From Dactylellina haptotyla (lineage: Eukaryota > Ascomycota > Orbiliomycetes > Orbiliales > Orbiliaceae), in assembly GCA_031310005.1 (NCBI GenBank), contig CM062379.1, forward strand, positions 1,302,001-1,366,000: DNA of 64,000 nucleotides, written 5' to 3'. Of the stretch, positions 46,001 through 56,607 are shown piece by piece. Position 1 is the first letter of the stretch. Each line of letters starts with the position of its first letter. Below the pieces are notes generated by a model that saw only the letters and a program-made list of their open reading frames with translations, was not told the origin of the DNA and searched no databases. A program made the position numbers and the translations under genes.

Positions 46001-48490
46001 TTTCTCACTCGCAGCGACAAGGGCGACGACCTGTGTACAGTGTAATACCAGACAAAAATTTGCAAGGCCTTCTTTTTGCCTTCACGTTTGGAATTGAGCC
46101 TACTCGCCCGCTTCTGGTGTTTTTTCTTTTTCCTTTTTTTTTCTTTTTTTTCTTCACGGTCTGTTGTTCTATTGGTTTCGTTTCGATCTGTCGGTCGATT
46201 CAGCATGGGTGTTGTGGATGGGATTCTTATCAACACTTTTTATTTAATTTTTTCATCCCTCCATCACGGACGACTTATCTCGGGAGGAGCTGAGGAAATT
46301 ATTCTAAACATCGTATATAGATCCGACCCATCCTACCTTACCGCCTGCGAAGGAAGTGGACCGCGACCGACCGAGAGCCAGAAAGATGTTTTTTTAGAAG
46401 TTTTGGCTAAGCTAAGGCTCAAGCAGCCCGCATCTGTCAACCTCCCTGGAACCACAACCCCCCATGTTTAATTCCCTTATCAGCGTTGCTGGGAAGGTTT
46501 ATATTTTCTTCTTTTCGTAAGGAGGGTATTGTTGACTCAATGCCTCAGAATTCAAATCTTGCAGATATCAGCAAGTCGAAGGGAAGGGACGGGAACATCT
46601 TCGGATTGAGCTCCTTCGGGAGAGGGGCCCTTGGAATCTCACACTCCGTCTCTCTTCTTTGCCTTTCCGTTATGTTTCAGGTTAACATGATTGATTTCCC
46701 AGCGCGCGCGTCTATGGGCACTAAAAACGTTGATGCGATCCCGCACACACCTTCTTTTTGGTGGACGGAATCTTTCAATATCGCCGTTGACTTCCTATAT
46801 CGTAAATTTCGGGCAGCGATCTATCGATATCAGTTCCCTTTTGAACGCAAACGTAATGAGAAATTGCGCCGGCTGCGCAACACTAAACAGGAAAGGTCTA
46901 GAAAGGTTTCTAATTTTTCAACAATATTAATGCGAATAAGAGAAGAAAAAACCTCTATCAGATAATACTGCCTATCATTGGTACTTCCAAAATAACGAAA
47001 AATATGTCAAAACATTGATAATGAAGTGGAGCATGTCGCCGTAGGGAAAAGAAAATAAGTGGGGCATGGGCCTCTTCGTCAATTTATGCTGCACAAGCCG
47101 TTTTACATGCCTTTTGGGATTTAGGCTTTCTGGGATTTCGTTCTCCTCGGGTCTTTCGAAGCAGAATGCGCATGGCCGTGGTCAATACATCTGCAATCGA
47201 GGCTTACACAGACGAAACTCTCTTTTTGTTTGCAGCGTCTGTCGCCCCTTCTGTGCGAAGGTTGCACAAAGACCGGTCCCATCGGAATCGATTCCTATAC
47301 AGCCACTGGATATACCGGTTTTAAAAGCAACATGTGCATACGATCACGTTCACTTTGTGAGTATCTTCTAACGTGATTCCGAACATCAAGAGGGCTTCTC
47401 GGAAACTCGAGATATTCCCCTAGATATCTATCTACAATTGTTACACGGACCAGGCTACTTTCGGAACGGTGCTCCTCCCACTACCCGTTCGGCATGCCTT
47501 ACCTTATTTTTATTTTTTGTTGAGGAACTCTAAAGGCATCCATCAGGAAGTAAAAGGAGCCGGCCCAGCCGTCAAGTGAATAAGTTGATATCGGTAGCTG
47601 CCGTTCCGAGCAGCATTCCTCTGAGCACGGAGGAGCAAGTTGTGCGCCAACCCTCTTAACCTTTCCTTAGGCATTTGCCATTATCACGCCATGGGTAGTC
47701 CTTGTAGGTTGGGCTCACACCTAAGCTGTATTCGAATTTCCTGGGCAAGGCGGCCAGCAGCTCTTCGCTTCGGATGTGGTAAAGGGCAGTTTTGCGAATA
47801 TATATGTATTTTCAGTTTTTTTAGGGGGACAGCCGGCACATTTCGTACCGATCTCGATTTCCGGCCAGCTCGGCTTCCGACACACGGGATGTGCGGATTG
47901 GTTTACATTCATTTTTGTGACTGATATTCTGGCTCGGTAGGCGAGAATCGAAGGTGCCGGACCCATGAAAGTTGTTATGTAAAAGCTTGGTATTTAGGCG
48001 GGTGCTACCGAGACATGTTGCGTGTTTGGAGGGAGAAACTCAAGCAAGTTTGGAGCGTTTGCAGACTGAGGAAAAGAAAAGAAAGGTATATCTCGTTCGT
48101 TAGGTTGGAGATATGATAGATACAATGCATGAACAAAAATATACGATTTGTTAGGATTTTTTGTCTGTCTCATTCTTGGTATTGATACTTCCCGTCCTTA
48201 CAGGTTACATACGGGTTCGTATCCGAGGGCGTCAAAGGCAAGCCTCAATAGAACGAGAGAAATAATGCACTGTTATTTGTTACAGTCATTTTCGGTGGTA
48301 ATTTCGGCAGCCTGCTGCAAGCTGTGGCAATTTACATATTACAAACGAGCAAAGTACAATCAATGTATTTTTGCCAATGCTACCAACAATTTTTACCGTT
48401 TTGACTATAGCAAATTCAGCAGACGGGATTCTCGACTCGAATCCTCTCGAACGAGAGGGATATATCCTTTCAATTATTTGCTTTCAGCAA

Positions 48491-48590
48491 GAAAAAAAAA
48501 AGCAGGATTGCTGCACCCCAGAATTTCGAACCGTGTAGCTTACTGTGATACCGCATCACTCAGCATAATATGCATGTAGGTTATCAATAT
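48491..48590 (-). pseudogene. tRNA-like relic with B-box and T-run
   Basis: On the minus strand a B-box-like GGTTCGAAATTC (plus 48521-48532) is followed after about 20 nt by a run of ten T (plus 48492-48501), as in Pol III genes. Upstream, TGCATAT could pair six of seven positions with GGGTGCA as an acceptor stem. About nine nucleotides, roughly an anticodon arm, are missing and the T stem has a mismatch. It is not a working tRNA; a chance match remains possible. Confidence 0.3.
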
Positions 48591-48854
48591 CCAAACCTGC
48601 ACAGACAATAACGACACATGAGAAAAAACAAGGCCTCGTCATTGGATTAAGGAATATTTTGGCAAATCATATTGATAAGAAGCTACCAGTAGATTGTTTC
48701 TTTTAATAAGTGATATCTATCGTCTCATCTCGGTTCCCCTAACACTAGAGAATACGAGTGAGTGAGGGGTATACTTCCGCCATGCCATGCCATGCCTGTA
48801 CGATATGCTACTGCGGGACCACTCACAGACCTCTCTTTCATTCTCTTCCTCCCG

Positions 48855-50446
48855 TCAACTATTGATATGTTTCTCAAGGTCAGCCTCAAACTCATGCAGA
48901 TAGGACCATTTGTTCTTGAACGTCTCCGCTAGAGCGCTTTCAGGCTCAGCCGGCGGGTATCCACAGCGGACCCTGAGCTTCTCCACCTCCTCTCGTACCA
49001 TCAAGGCGACTTCGACACGTAATTGAACCGCTTCAGACCCCTCCCTGAGCAACCTCTCCCCTTCCTCACCACCAATCTTAGCACATGTTTCACGAAGCTC
49101 CCGCCATCGTGTTCTAACCTTATCCCAGCGCTCCAATGGCACGGCCTCGCCAAAGGTGATGTTAATCTGTTTCCCCGCACGAGGGATAAATCGTGGGAAC
49201 TTCCTTTTCTCATGCAGGACATTCTGCATGCCGCTGAAGAACATTGGTAGGATTATTGGGGGCTGGGGGAGCTCGAGGATGTAGCGCGCGATTCCCCATT
49301 TGAAGTATCTCATCTGCAGGGTTGGGTGCTGGTAGATTTGCCCTTCAGGGAAGATGTGTAGCCAGATTGGTGGTTTTGTGATCATGGTGGACGTATCCGC
49401 GGAGGCGGAGGCGGAGAAGGAAGAGGCAGGAGGAGAACCAGCAGCGGTTGGTGCAGTGGTTGCAGTAGTTGGCGATCGTGATTCAGATCCTGCTATTTTT
49501 GCAGATCCGGGGTCCGAGACCGCAGTGGGGAATTCGCTTGAATATTCCGTTGCTGTTGTAGCTCGAGATGCAAAGGTTGAGGTTAGGTTGCTTGTGGCTA
49601 GTCTGTCTCGGAGGGGTGGTGGAGTGAGCATCAACAGTGTCTTATTGATGACAGGTTGGAACAGCCCTCCGTGAGGGGAATGCCGTAGTCGGTAGGTGGG
49701 CAGCACTTGCCCGTTATTGAAGAATGCAGTCGTGAACCTGCAGTAGCCAAAGCGAAAAAATGATAATGGGAGTCAGCCAAACCAGTGGAACGGGTGCGCC
49801 GAACACGTTTATCGAACGTATTGTTTTATTTTGGGCTTCGGCCCTTACTGATTCTTAAAGCAGATATCGTGGCTTCCTAGCGTCCACCTTAGATTTGCAG
49901 GAGCTAAGAGATGTCTGAAGGGCAAGACACCCCATATTATCGGGTCGTCCATTCTGTGGGATTCGGTTTAAACATGTCAGTGCACACATTCCACAAAAAA
50001 CCCAAAACTTCGCATTGGCCAGTAAGAACCGTGGAACCCTTTAAATCATCTTGGTATTTCTTTAATAAATGGAAAAACCCGAGAGGAAATTTGCACATAC
50101 ACAGACGTGTGATTTGAAACTGTAAAACCACGTAGATATTCAAAAAACCCAAAACTTAGCTTGTGAATTGCTCAAAAAGTAGAACACCAAATGGATACAG
50201 CTGAAAAGGCAGTGTTTTTTGGATGGTGTATAAATTGCTGGAAATGAACCCAAACTAACCTGTAATCAATGCATTTTGTGATTCCGGCGTCCCAGGCTGC
50301 ACCCGCCGGTCCAGAATACGCGTGAGGTTCTCCAGACCTTGGACTCTCGTTGTGCTCAGGCCGAACAGGAAGGCCTTGGAGAGCAGCGCGCAGGTGGATA
50401 TGAGCCAGGTGGAGCCGGGCGACGGCAGGATGACTTCGGTCGCCAT
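48855..50446 (-). CDS. TAZ1: Tafazzin, mitochondrial cardiolipin transacylase
   Basis: Four exons on the minus strand (50446-50260, 50119-50101, 49953-49849, 49737-48855) give 397 residues. The N-terminus has a hydrophobic helix and LSTTRVQGLENL. A 19-nt exon supplies VSNHTSV, and the next exon supplies MDDPIIWGVLPF, completing the HX4D catalytic motif (His66, Asp71). Then come DICFKNQFTTAFFNNGQVLP, HSPHGGLFQP, WLHIFPEGQIYQ (FPEG at 234-237), MRYFKWGIARYILE and PIILPMFFSGMQNVL. Tafazzin remodels cardiolipin acyl chains on mitochondrial membranes. A Ser/Thr/Ala-rich insertion of about 80 residues precedes the FPEG block. The gene is head-to-head with another acyltransferase. Confidence 0.92.
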
Positions 50447-51025
50447 CTCGAGCGCTCGCGTTCACGGACGGCGGCGACGGGGGTGAGAGGGAGGTTGCGG
50501 TCCCGACGACGTCTCCCGTTGGATTCTGCTCGCAATTTGGATGTTGTGGTGTGGTTTTTGGTGCGCCGTCGGCTATAAGCGCCCGGCCTCCATCACCTGG
50601 CGGCGCACGACGGCATTTCTCATTGAACTCGGATCTCGAGCGATGGACGCAGGATCTCGAAGCGACTGGGCCGGCCCATCTGCGTCGCGCAGGCTGCACA
50701 ATCAGTTGGTGGGAAGGAAACCCAGAAGCCCTCAGCCAGTTCGGCGAGCTGGTCGGGGCAGCGATATCTGATCTTATCGTCCAATGTCCTTCTGCTCCGT
50801 CGGAAAAAAGTAAATCCCGCCCTTTCGCTGTGGAAACGTGGTGCGAGCCAAGATGGAGGCTCTTTTCTTAGTAACAAAAAATTATAACGGTGATATCACA
50901 TGTGAACGACAACCTCCTCCAACAAGCTTCCCGACCTTGACCCATCACCACCGACGTTTGAACGGGTTTGTCTAGCTAGACGCACGACCGTAGCGAACAG
51001 ACGGCCGCAGACGGCCATCGGCAGG
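50447..51025. other. Divergent promoter shared by two acyltransferase genes
   Basis: About 580 bp between the tafazzin and LOA1-like start codons, GC-rich with no other gene. A shared promoter is possible. Confidence 0.55.
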
Positions 51026-52325
51026 ATGGAGAAGTACACGCAGTACCGAGACCGGGGTCAGTCTGCTTCCTCGAAGTTCCAATATCATCAGCTCGCCCTA
51101 TTGAGGGGCACCTTGCCTTGACACCTTAGCTAATATGACCTCTGTTCATTGTAGGAACCGGAATCGCCCCCTTCATACCAATAGCTACGCCTACGAGCGC
51201 CTTCCACCTCCCTCTTGCCGCGGTGCTTTTCGCTCTGCGCGCACCGGTTCTGGCGGCCATGGCGGCCAGCTACTTTCTGTTCCTGCAGTTCATGCCACTC
51301 GGCTCGTTGTTCCAGAAAGGAATATTATGGATATGTATGCTGGTAGCCGGCATCTTTTGGGTGGACCTGCAAGTTGAGGGCGTCAAACGAGGGTAGGTTT
51401 TGAGACTGCAGACAATCGCGCGAGCACTTTGCTAATCGACCTAGCAGCACACTCTCGAGATATCCTGATAGACTCCCCTCTCCGGGCTCAATTATTGCCT
51501 CGACCTTTAGCTCCCCCCTCGATGCTATGTACCTTGCCGCTACGTGAGTAGTTCCCTACTCTTGCCCACGAGAGAGCCGCCCCCCCTTCCAATACCTAGC
51601 GCTCTCCCTCAACTATGCGCAGGCGTGCTAACCTATATTTCAGCTTCGACCCGATCTTCCTCGTCCCCTCCTTCGACACCCCCTACGTCTTCCAACTCAC
51701 CCTCCTGCAAACAATCTTCTACACCTTCGCCCCGCCCACCTCAAAGCCCTACTCGACAAAGCCCACTACAATCGCTGAAGTCGTCGCCAAAAACCCGCAC
51801 CGAATAATCGTAATCTTCCCAGAGGGAACCACCAGCAACGGCCGCGCCCTCCTGCGCTTTGCACCCGCCTTCGACAGCTTCGCCACACAGTACAAAGCGT
51901 CCGGTGAGAACGGACACGGAAACGGCAAGATCCCCAAGAACTTGATATTCCCAATTTCACTGCGCTACCTGCCATCCGCCACAACCACGCCACTGCCAGG
52001 TTCCTACGGTGTCTTCCTCTGGCGGCTGCTCGGACAGCCCTCACAGACCATCAAAGTCCGTATTGGGGAAGCGGTTAGGATTGGAGAGCTGGAAAAGTCG
52101 ACGGATAGTCTCGCGACCACGTCGAGCAGCGAGACGATCACGGAGAAAACCATCGTTCGGAGTCCCGAGGATTCCGCGGCGAGGGTGCCAAAGGTCGGCG
52201 CGCTGGAAGAGAAGGTTGGAGAGATACTTGTGAGGGTGGGAAGGATACGGAGGGTGGGGTTGGGAGTGAAGGAGAAGATTGGATTTTGGAATGCCTGGAA
52301 GTCGCAGGGAAGGAAGAAAAGGTGA
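51026..52325 (+). CDS. LOA1: LOA1/Vps66-like lysophosphatidic acid acyltransferase
   Basis: Exons 51026-51056, 51155-51392, 51445-51543 and 51644-52325 give 349 residues. The start MEKYTQYRDRGTGIAPFIP is the typical N-terminus of fungal Vps66/Loa1 proteins. One or two hydrophobic segments (about 30-80) place it in a membrane. The acyltransferase core has TFSSPLD (110-116) at the HX4D position and FPEGTTSNGR (181-190). Yeast Loa1 transfers oleoyl groups to lysophosphatidic acid on ER and lipid droplets. Phe111 stands where classical PlsC enzymes have the catalytic histidine. Exon 3 can start at 51445 or 51448 because the acceptor is a tandem TAGCAG; the second choice drops one serine. Confidence 0.85.
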
Positions 52326-52667
52326 AAATCTGAGGACGATAGCAATAAAAGAATGATCATGATGGAAATGTATTTTGTGGATGATACCGATACGATACCT
52401 ATAGAATCAGAAGAATGATTTTTGTTTACGCTAGTTACTTTCTTCAGTTTATGGGGACATCTTGAATAGCATATTGGTTAATATTCACGAAGGTCTTATC
52501 GTCTCGTGTTAATAATAGTTAGTATAACGGAGCTCCGGAGATGTTTTGGAATATCAGCGTTTGATGTAATGTGTATTGAAGCTTTAAATATCTAAAACTT
52601 GTCATATCGTCGTGTTCTACCTGTGATTGCTTTTGCCAATGATCTACATTATCGCTAAATTCGATCC
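52326..52667. other. Convergent 3' region
   Basis: About 340 bp between facing stop codons, AT-rich, fitting two 3' UTRs. Confidence 0.6.
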
Positions 52668-54239
52668 TCAGATCTCAGACGGGTCATTCTGGCTGTACAC
52701 AAATCTACACATCTCAGCCCTCGCGGCCCTTCGATAACCCCTCACTGCCTGCTCGAGGTCCATAATGGCTACATTCCTCCGACTGAGCAAGCGCACGCCA
52801 TGAGCGGAGAGCGCTTGTCCCTGTCTCGCGACCACCTCATCAACCTTTTTCCAACATTCAGCCCAGTCCACGCCGTCCTGCAAGCCTCTGTACATATCCG
52901 AATCGCAATCCGAAACATCTAGATATCTCAAACAAATAAGACTCTGCGACAGATGTCTTAGATTCGTGGAAACTCTAACTTCTACCGACAGCGACGACGC
53001 ACCGGAAATCGGCGTCGGCCAGTTCGCCAGCGACAGGTGAGTAATAGTGGGGATCCCGTCCTTGGCGAGTTTGAGCAGGTCGGAGAATGAGACGGCAGAA
53101 GATTTAGGATATGCGAGGGAGAGATGGGTCAGGTTGGGGAAGTGGCGGATCTTGATATCCGGGCTGAAGGGTGAGGTGGCGATGTTTGCAGCCTCATCCT
53201 CATCTACAAAGTCCTCCCAGCTGTCTGGCACTGGTTGCTTGCCAGCAGCTTTGCTCGACGATGCGTCCGTCCCGGGTTTCGCAGATATCTTCCTGCAGAA
53301 CAACCGGGATAACTCTTTTAGGGAGATGCTATATCCGATTGAACCTGCAAAGTTGAGATGCGAAACGTACTCTGTACCACCGATGGTGAGAGTGGCGTCT
53401 ATTTCTGCAGCGGAAGCTTCATCCGCTGTATCATACTTATCGGCGGGGAAGGGAGCACGGAATAAGATCTCGAATCCAGTTTTGTTTATCGAACCAGCGA
53501 GAACTTCCTCCTCGGCGACGTACTGCTGCCGCCGGGATAGCGTGTAGGCCGCCAGATGAGCCAGCAGCAGGCTCTTATGCGTTGGCCTCAGTTCTCTCAG
53601 AAAGTACTTGTCATATACCAGGTGAAATTGCCAATTCCTTGCCACGGACCGCAGACAGGTATTCACCAGCGATAACGGGGCTCCCGGCTCGAAGCCCGCG
53701 ATATCTTCTAGATCGAACGCGGAGCCGACTTCAAAGTTGGGATAGGTGGAGCTACCCCGAGCTTCGAAGCCGCTGGCGGACGAGGTTGTGGATTCACCAT
53801 CTTGGAGTCGTCGGTAGGGATCGAAGCCGTTTCTTCCCCGCCACGAATTGGGTACGATGAAGCCTCGGGCGCGCGGTTGAGGGGGTAGTGATTCATTCAC
53901 GCCTAGTATTGCGCGGAGGGAGGGGTGAACGGTTGGAGCGGATGCCAGAGCGGCCAGGCTAGCTCGACTGCCGTCCTGGCGTTCATCTCGGATATCGATG
54001 GCAGGTCCTTGGGTAAGGCGCAGATGGGCTAGGAGGGCGTTTACGCCGGTGTCTGCGGGTTCGGCAACAGCTGCAGGTGAGATGAACGCTGCCGCTGTTA
54101 CTGATGACGACGATGAACTGTTGGGTCCGCTGGCGGTGGTGGCAGCGGAGGACCGTGATACGGGTCCAGAGGGCGGCCGGTCAGTGGTTTGGTAAGACGG
54201 TTTGTAGGTGTAGTTGTAGGGTTGGCGGCTCTTTGGCAT
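52668..54239 (-). CDS. Uncharacterised protein with leucine-rich-repeat-like C-terminal half
   Basis: A single uninterrupted frame of 523 residues from the ATG at 54239 (MPKSRQPYNYTYK). Residues 30-150 are Ser/Ala/Pro-rich and probably disordered. A conserved-looking middle contains PLSLVNTCLRSVARNWQFHL and KSLLLAHLAAYTLSRRQQY. Leucine-rich repeats follow: FPNLTHLSLAYPKSSAVSFS, IPTITHLSLANWPTPISGAS, LICLRYLDVSDCD. The helical C-terminus is Arg-rich. The layout recalls F-box/LRR or chromatin-bound LRR proteins, but I see no clear F-box and do not assign a function. It is the longest intronless gene here, in contrast to its neighbours. Confidence 0.62.
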   Translation of the reverse strand: MPKSRQPYNYTYKPSYQTTDRPPSGPVSRSSAATTASGPNSSSSSSVTAAAFISPAAVAEPADTGVNALLAHLRLTQGPAIDIRDERQDGSRASLAALASAPTVHPSLRAILGVNESLPPQPRARGFIVPNSWRGRNGFDPYRRLQDGESTTSSASGFEARGSSTYPNFEVGSAFDLEDIAGFEPGAPLSLVNTCLRSVARNWQFHLVYDKYFLRELRPTHKSLLLAHLAAYTLSRRQQYVAEEEVLAGSINKTGFEILFRAPFPADKYDTADEASAAEIDATLTIGGTEYVSHLNFAGSIGYSISLKELSRLFCRKISAKPGTDASSSKAAGKQPVPDSWEDFVDEDEAANIATSPFSPDIKIRHFPNLTHLSLAYPKSSAVSFSDLLKLAKDGIPTITHLSLANWPTPISGASSLSVEVRVSTNLRHLSQSLICLRYLDVSDCDSDMYRGLQDGVDWAECWKKVDEVVARQGQALSAHGVRLLSRRNVAIMDLEQAVRGYRRAARAEMCRFVYSQNDPSEI

Positions 54240-56607
54240 CGAGCTACCGTTTATCGAGACCTGGTATTTCACAACAGATGGGAGGCTATTCAATTGGGGT
54301 ATCAGACGGAGGTATGGAGGATATATTCTTATTCACTACCGCAACAGAGAAAAAGTCTGAGGTTGGTGAGATAGTGTGGAAAAAGGTGGTGGAGTCAGAG
54401 ACCGAACGGATGCATGACTCTGCGTTAGCAACAGCGGGCTTACAAATGGCGGGCTCTCTCTGGCTCACTCTCGCTCTCTGGATCTGGCATATCTGATCGC
54501 GAGGCAGCTCCACCTATCCCGGTTATCTGATTCTGTCACCAGCTTGGGTGGTTTGATTGGAACCGAGAGACCCTGGGAAAAGGCTGCAGCCAGATGGATT
54601 GGGCGAATTCCTGCATGACAGCCCATTCACGCATGTTGGAACCCGGCATCAACGAAGGGAAAGAATAATTAGGAGGCTATCACGAGTGGCAAAGGTCGAC
54701 AAGGTACGGGGGTCGAACAGGCCGGGTGTCAGGAGGTAGGCGACAGCCGTCTGGTCGGTTCACGACTTGCCTCTTGGACGCATTGAATGATCGGATTGGG
54801 GGTGTGTGCCTGTGCTAGCCGTTGGGGGAGATGTTATGCGCCTTGACATTAATCGAAATGGCCTGGGTGATTTGCCTTGATGCAGTTCGTCATTCTTTCG
54901 ACAGACCCAGACTCTTGGGCTTTTCTAGCTGTATCTCCTGCGAGAGCGAAAAAAACATACATGCATGAGTCCTCAATATATCGATTGGCGAGCAATAAAA
55001 CGCAAGAAGTGCAAGAATATGCACATATGCACACACACACACACACACACACGGTCAAGCGACTGCGAACTATACTACTAACTACCTCTTGAAGGATCAT
55101 GGCCGCGGCTGAGGAGAAACATCCAGATAGGTTTAAAACTCGAGGGGGAGCAAATTCGCAACGCCTCGTCGTTTCTGCGGAGGGCTATGGAAATCAGGGA
55201 AGTTTTTAGTGCTTTGGTCATGCTGACGGAGCGGGATTGGGTGGACTTTCATATGATCGGGAGGTTAGCGGGCGTAGGTAAGCTAGACCCCTCGATTACA
55301 TGCGCCTGCAAATGCACGGCCAGGTCATGGTATTCGGGTTACTCAGCACGAAAAAGGCCGAGCTAGTTGGGTAACATCCGAATTGAGACTCGGAAGGGGC
55401 ACTGTGAGAGATCTGACCAAGACTGGTCGTTGATATAAGGAAATCAATAAATCTCGCATTTCTCGGAACCGGGGACACGAGCGGATAGCTGAGAATGGTA
55501 CGTCCATCATACGATCCCGCACGATCGAGGTCGCAATTTACGTTATTATTATAATCGCCCCGCGGAAGTTGTCTGGCTGGCTGAGCACAGCAGCCCTTCC
55601 CTTTTTCCCTGCGTTGAGGCAAACCGACACGAAAACGAAGTGGAAGGAGAAAAATAAAATAAAATAAAAAAATAAAAAAGGCGACAAGCGTGTCTGGCCG
55701 ACGATCCCCTTCAAAACATAAATAAATATCATCGCCCGGCGTTTTTAAGCTACGTAGATAAATTTAAACCCACCGATACTTTCTTTCCCATTCCACTCCC
55801 TTCTCTTCAAACCTCCACAACTTTGCCGTTTACCGTCCGCGTTATTTCTGAGAGTTACCGTATACACAGGCGGACAAGGGCTAGACGCAGGCCAATCGAT
55901 TTCCCGATATCGCATTCTCCTTGAAGCTTAGCTGCAGCCCGTCCAGCCAACCAACCCCGTCTGCAGCTGTCTTTCTCAGGAGGTGCTCGCCCAGCAGATT
56001 AATTTACCCAACTAGTAAATAATTGTGGCCGTCGGCTGGTAGACCGGATTGAAGGTCTTATAAATCTAATCTGCCCATCTGATAAATCTCTTCCCTCTCC
56101 TTCCCTCCCACCCAACCGCACTGCACCGTCCCAACCAACGTTTTAAGGTTAAAGTTGCACAAGCCAAAAAATACAAAAGAGGCAGAAGCTAACGCGAGGG
56201 CTTGCGGCGACATTTTCCTCGGTTATATATATATATTTCTCTATCATTTTATTTTATTTCATTTTATTAAACAATCCCAACCCTTCCCCCCTCTGATTGA
56301 TATTCTTCCAAGACAGTTTATCAGATCGGATTCTTCCCCCTTCATTCCCTCAATTGGTCGTCGTCTGCTGCTGCTGCACCGACCTCGCCTTCTTGTGTCG
56401 CCGTTCACACCAACTCGCCCGCCTCGCATCTGCCCGGTCCTGCCACGGTTAGTCGGCAACGCACTTCGGGTCCGTCCCTCTGATATCATTCCCATCCAGT
56501 ACAAAAGGTCCGATATCCTCCCGAGATCTCAATCGAACATTCAATTCGACTCTGGGGCAAATATCGGACAAGTTTCAGTCCCACAACATCAGAAACAGCT
56601 CCTCACA
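54240..56607. other. Long divergent region with microsatellites
   Basis: About 2.4 kb between opposed start codons. It contains an (AC)n tract (about 55030-55052), an A-rich AAAATAAAAT tract (about 55650-55680), a TTTTATT-rich tract (56240-56270) and pyrimidine-rich sequence before the next ATG. No gene seen; long promoters or leaders are likely. Confidence 0.5.
55030..55052. repeat. (AC)n microsatellite
   Basis: About eleven AC units in the intergenic region upstream of the reductase gene. Confidence 0.85.

Larger units (their letters stand above)
37751..48854. other. 11-kb gene desert
   Basis: No gene model with conserved protein content or consistent splicing could be built on either strand. 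The longest open frame is 159 codons (46486-46965) and matches no family I know. The first 2-3 kb are probably the promoter and 5' leader of the GAC1-like gene, with a donor-like GTGAGT on the minus strand near 40026. Further along the sequence becomes AT-richer, and it contains the tandem duplication, poly-A run and tRNA-like relic listed separately. Decayed transposon sequence is possible, but no terminal repeats or transposase motifs are visible. Confidence 0.5.

Noticed and set aside
46486-46965. 159-codon open frame in the gene desert
   Set aside because: Longest frame of the region but its protein looks random, has no recognisable domain, and no matching splice partners were found.
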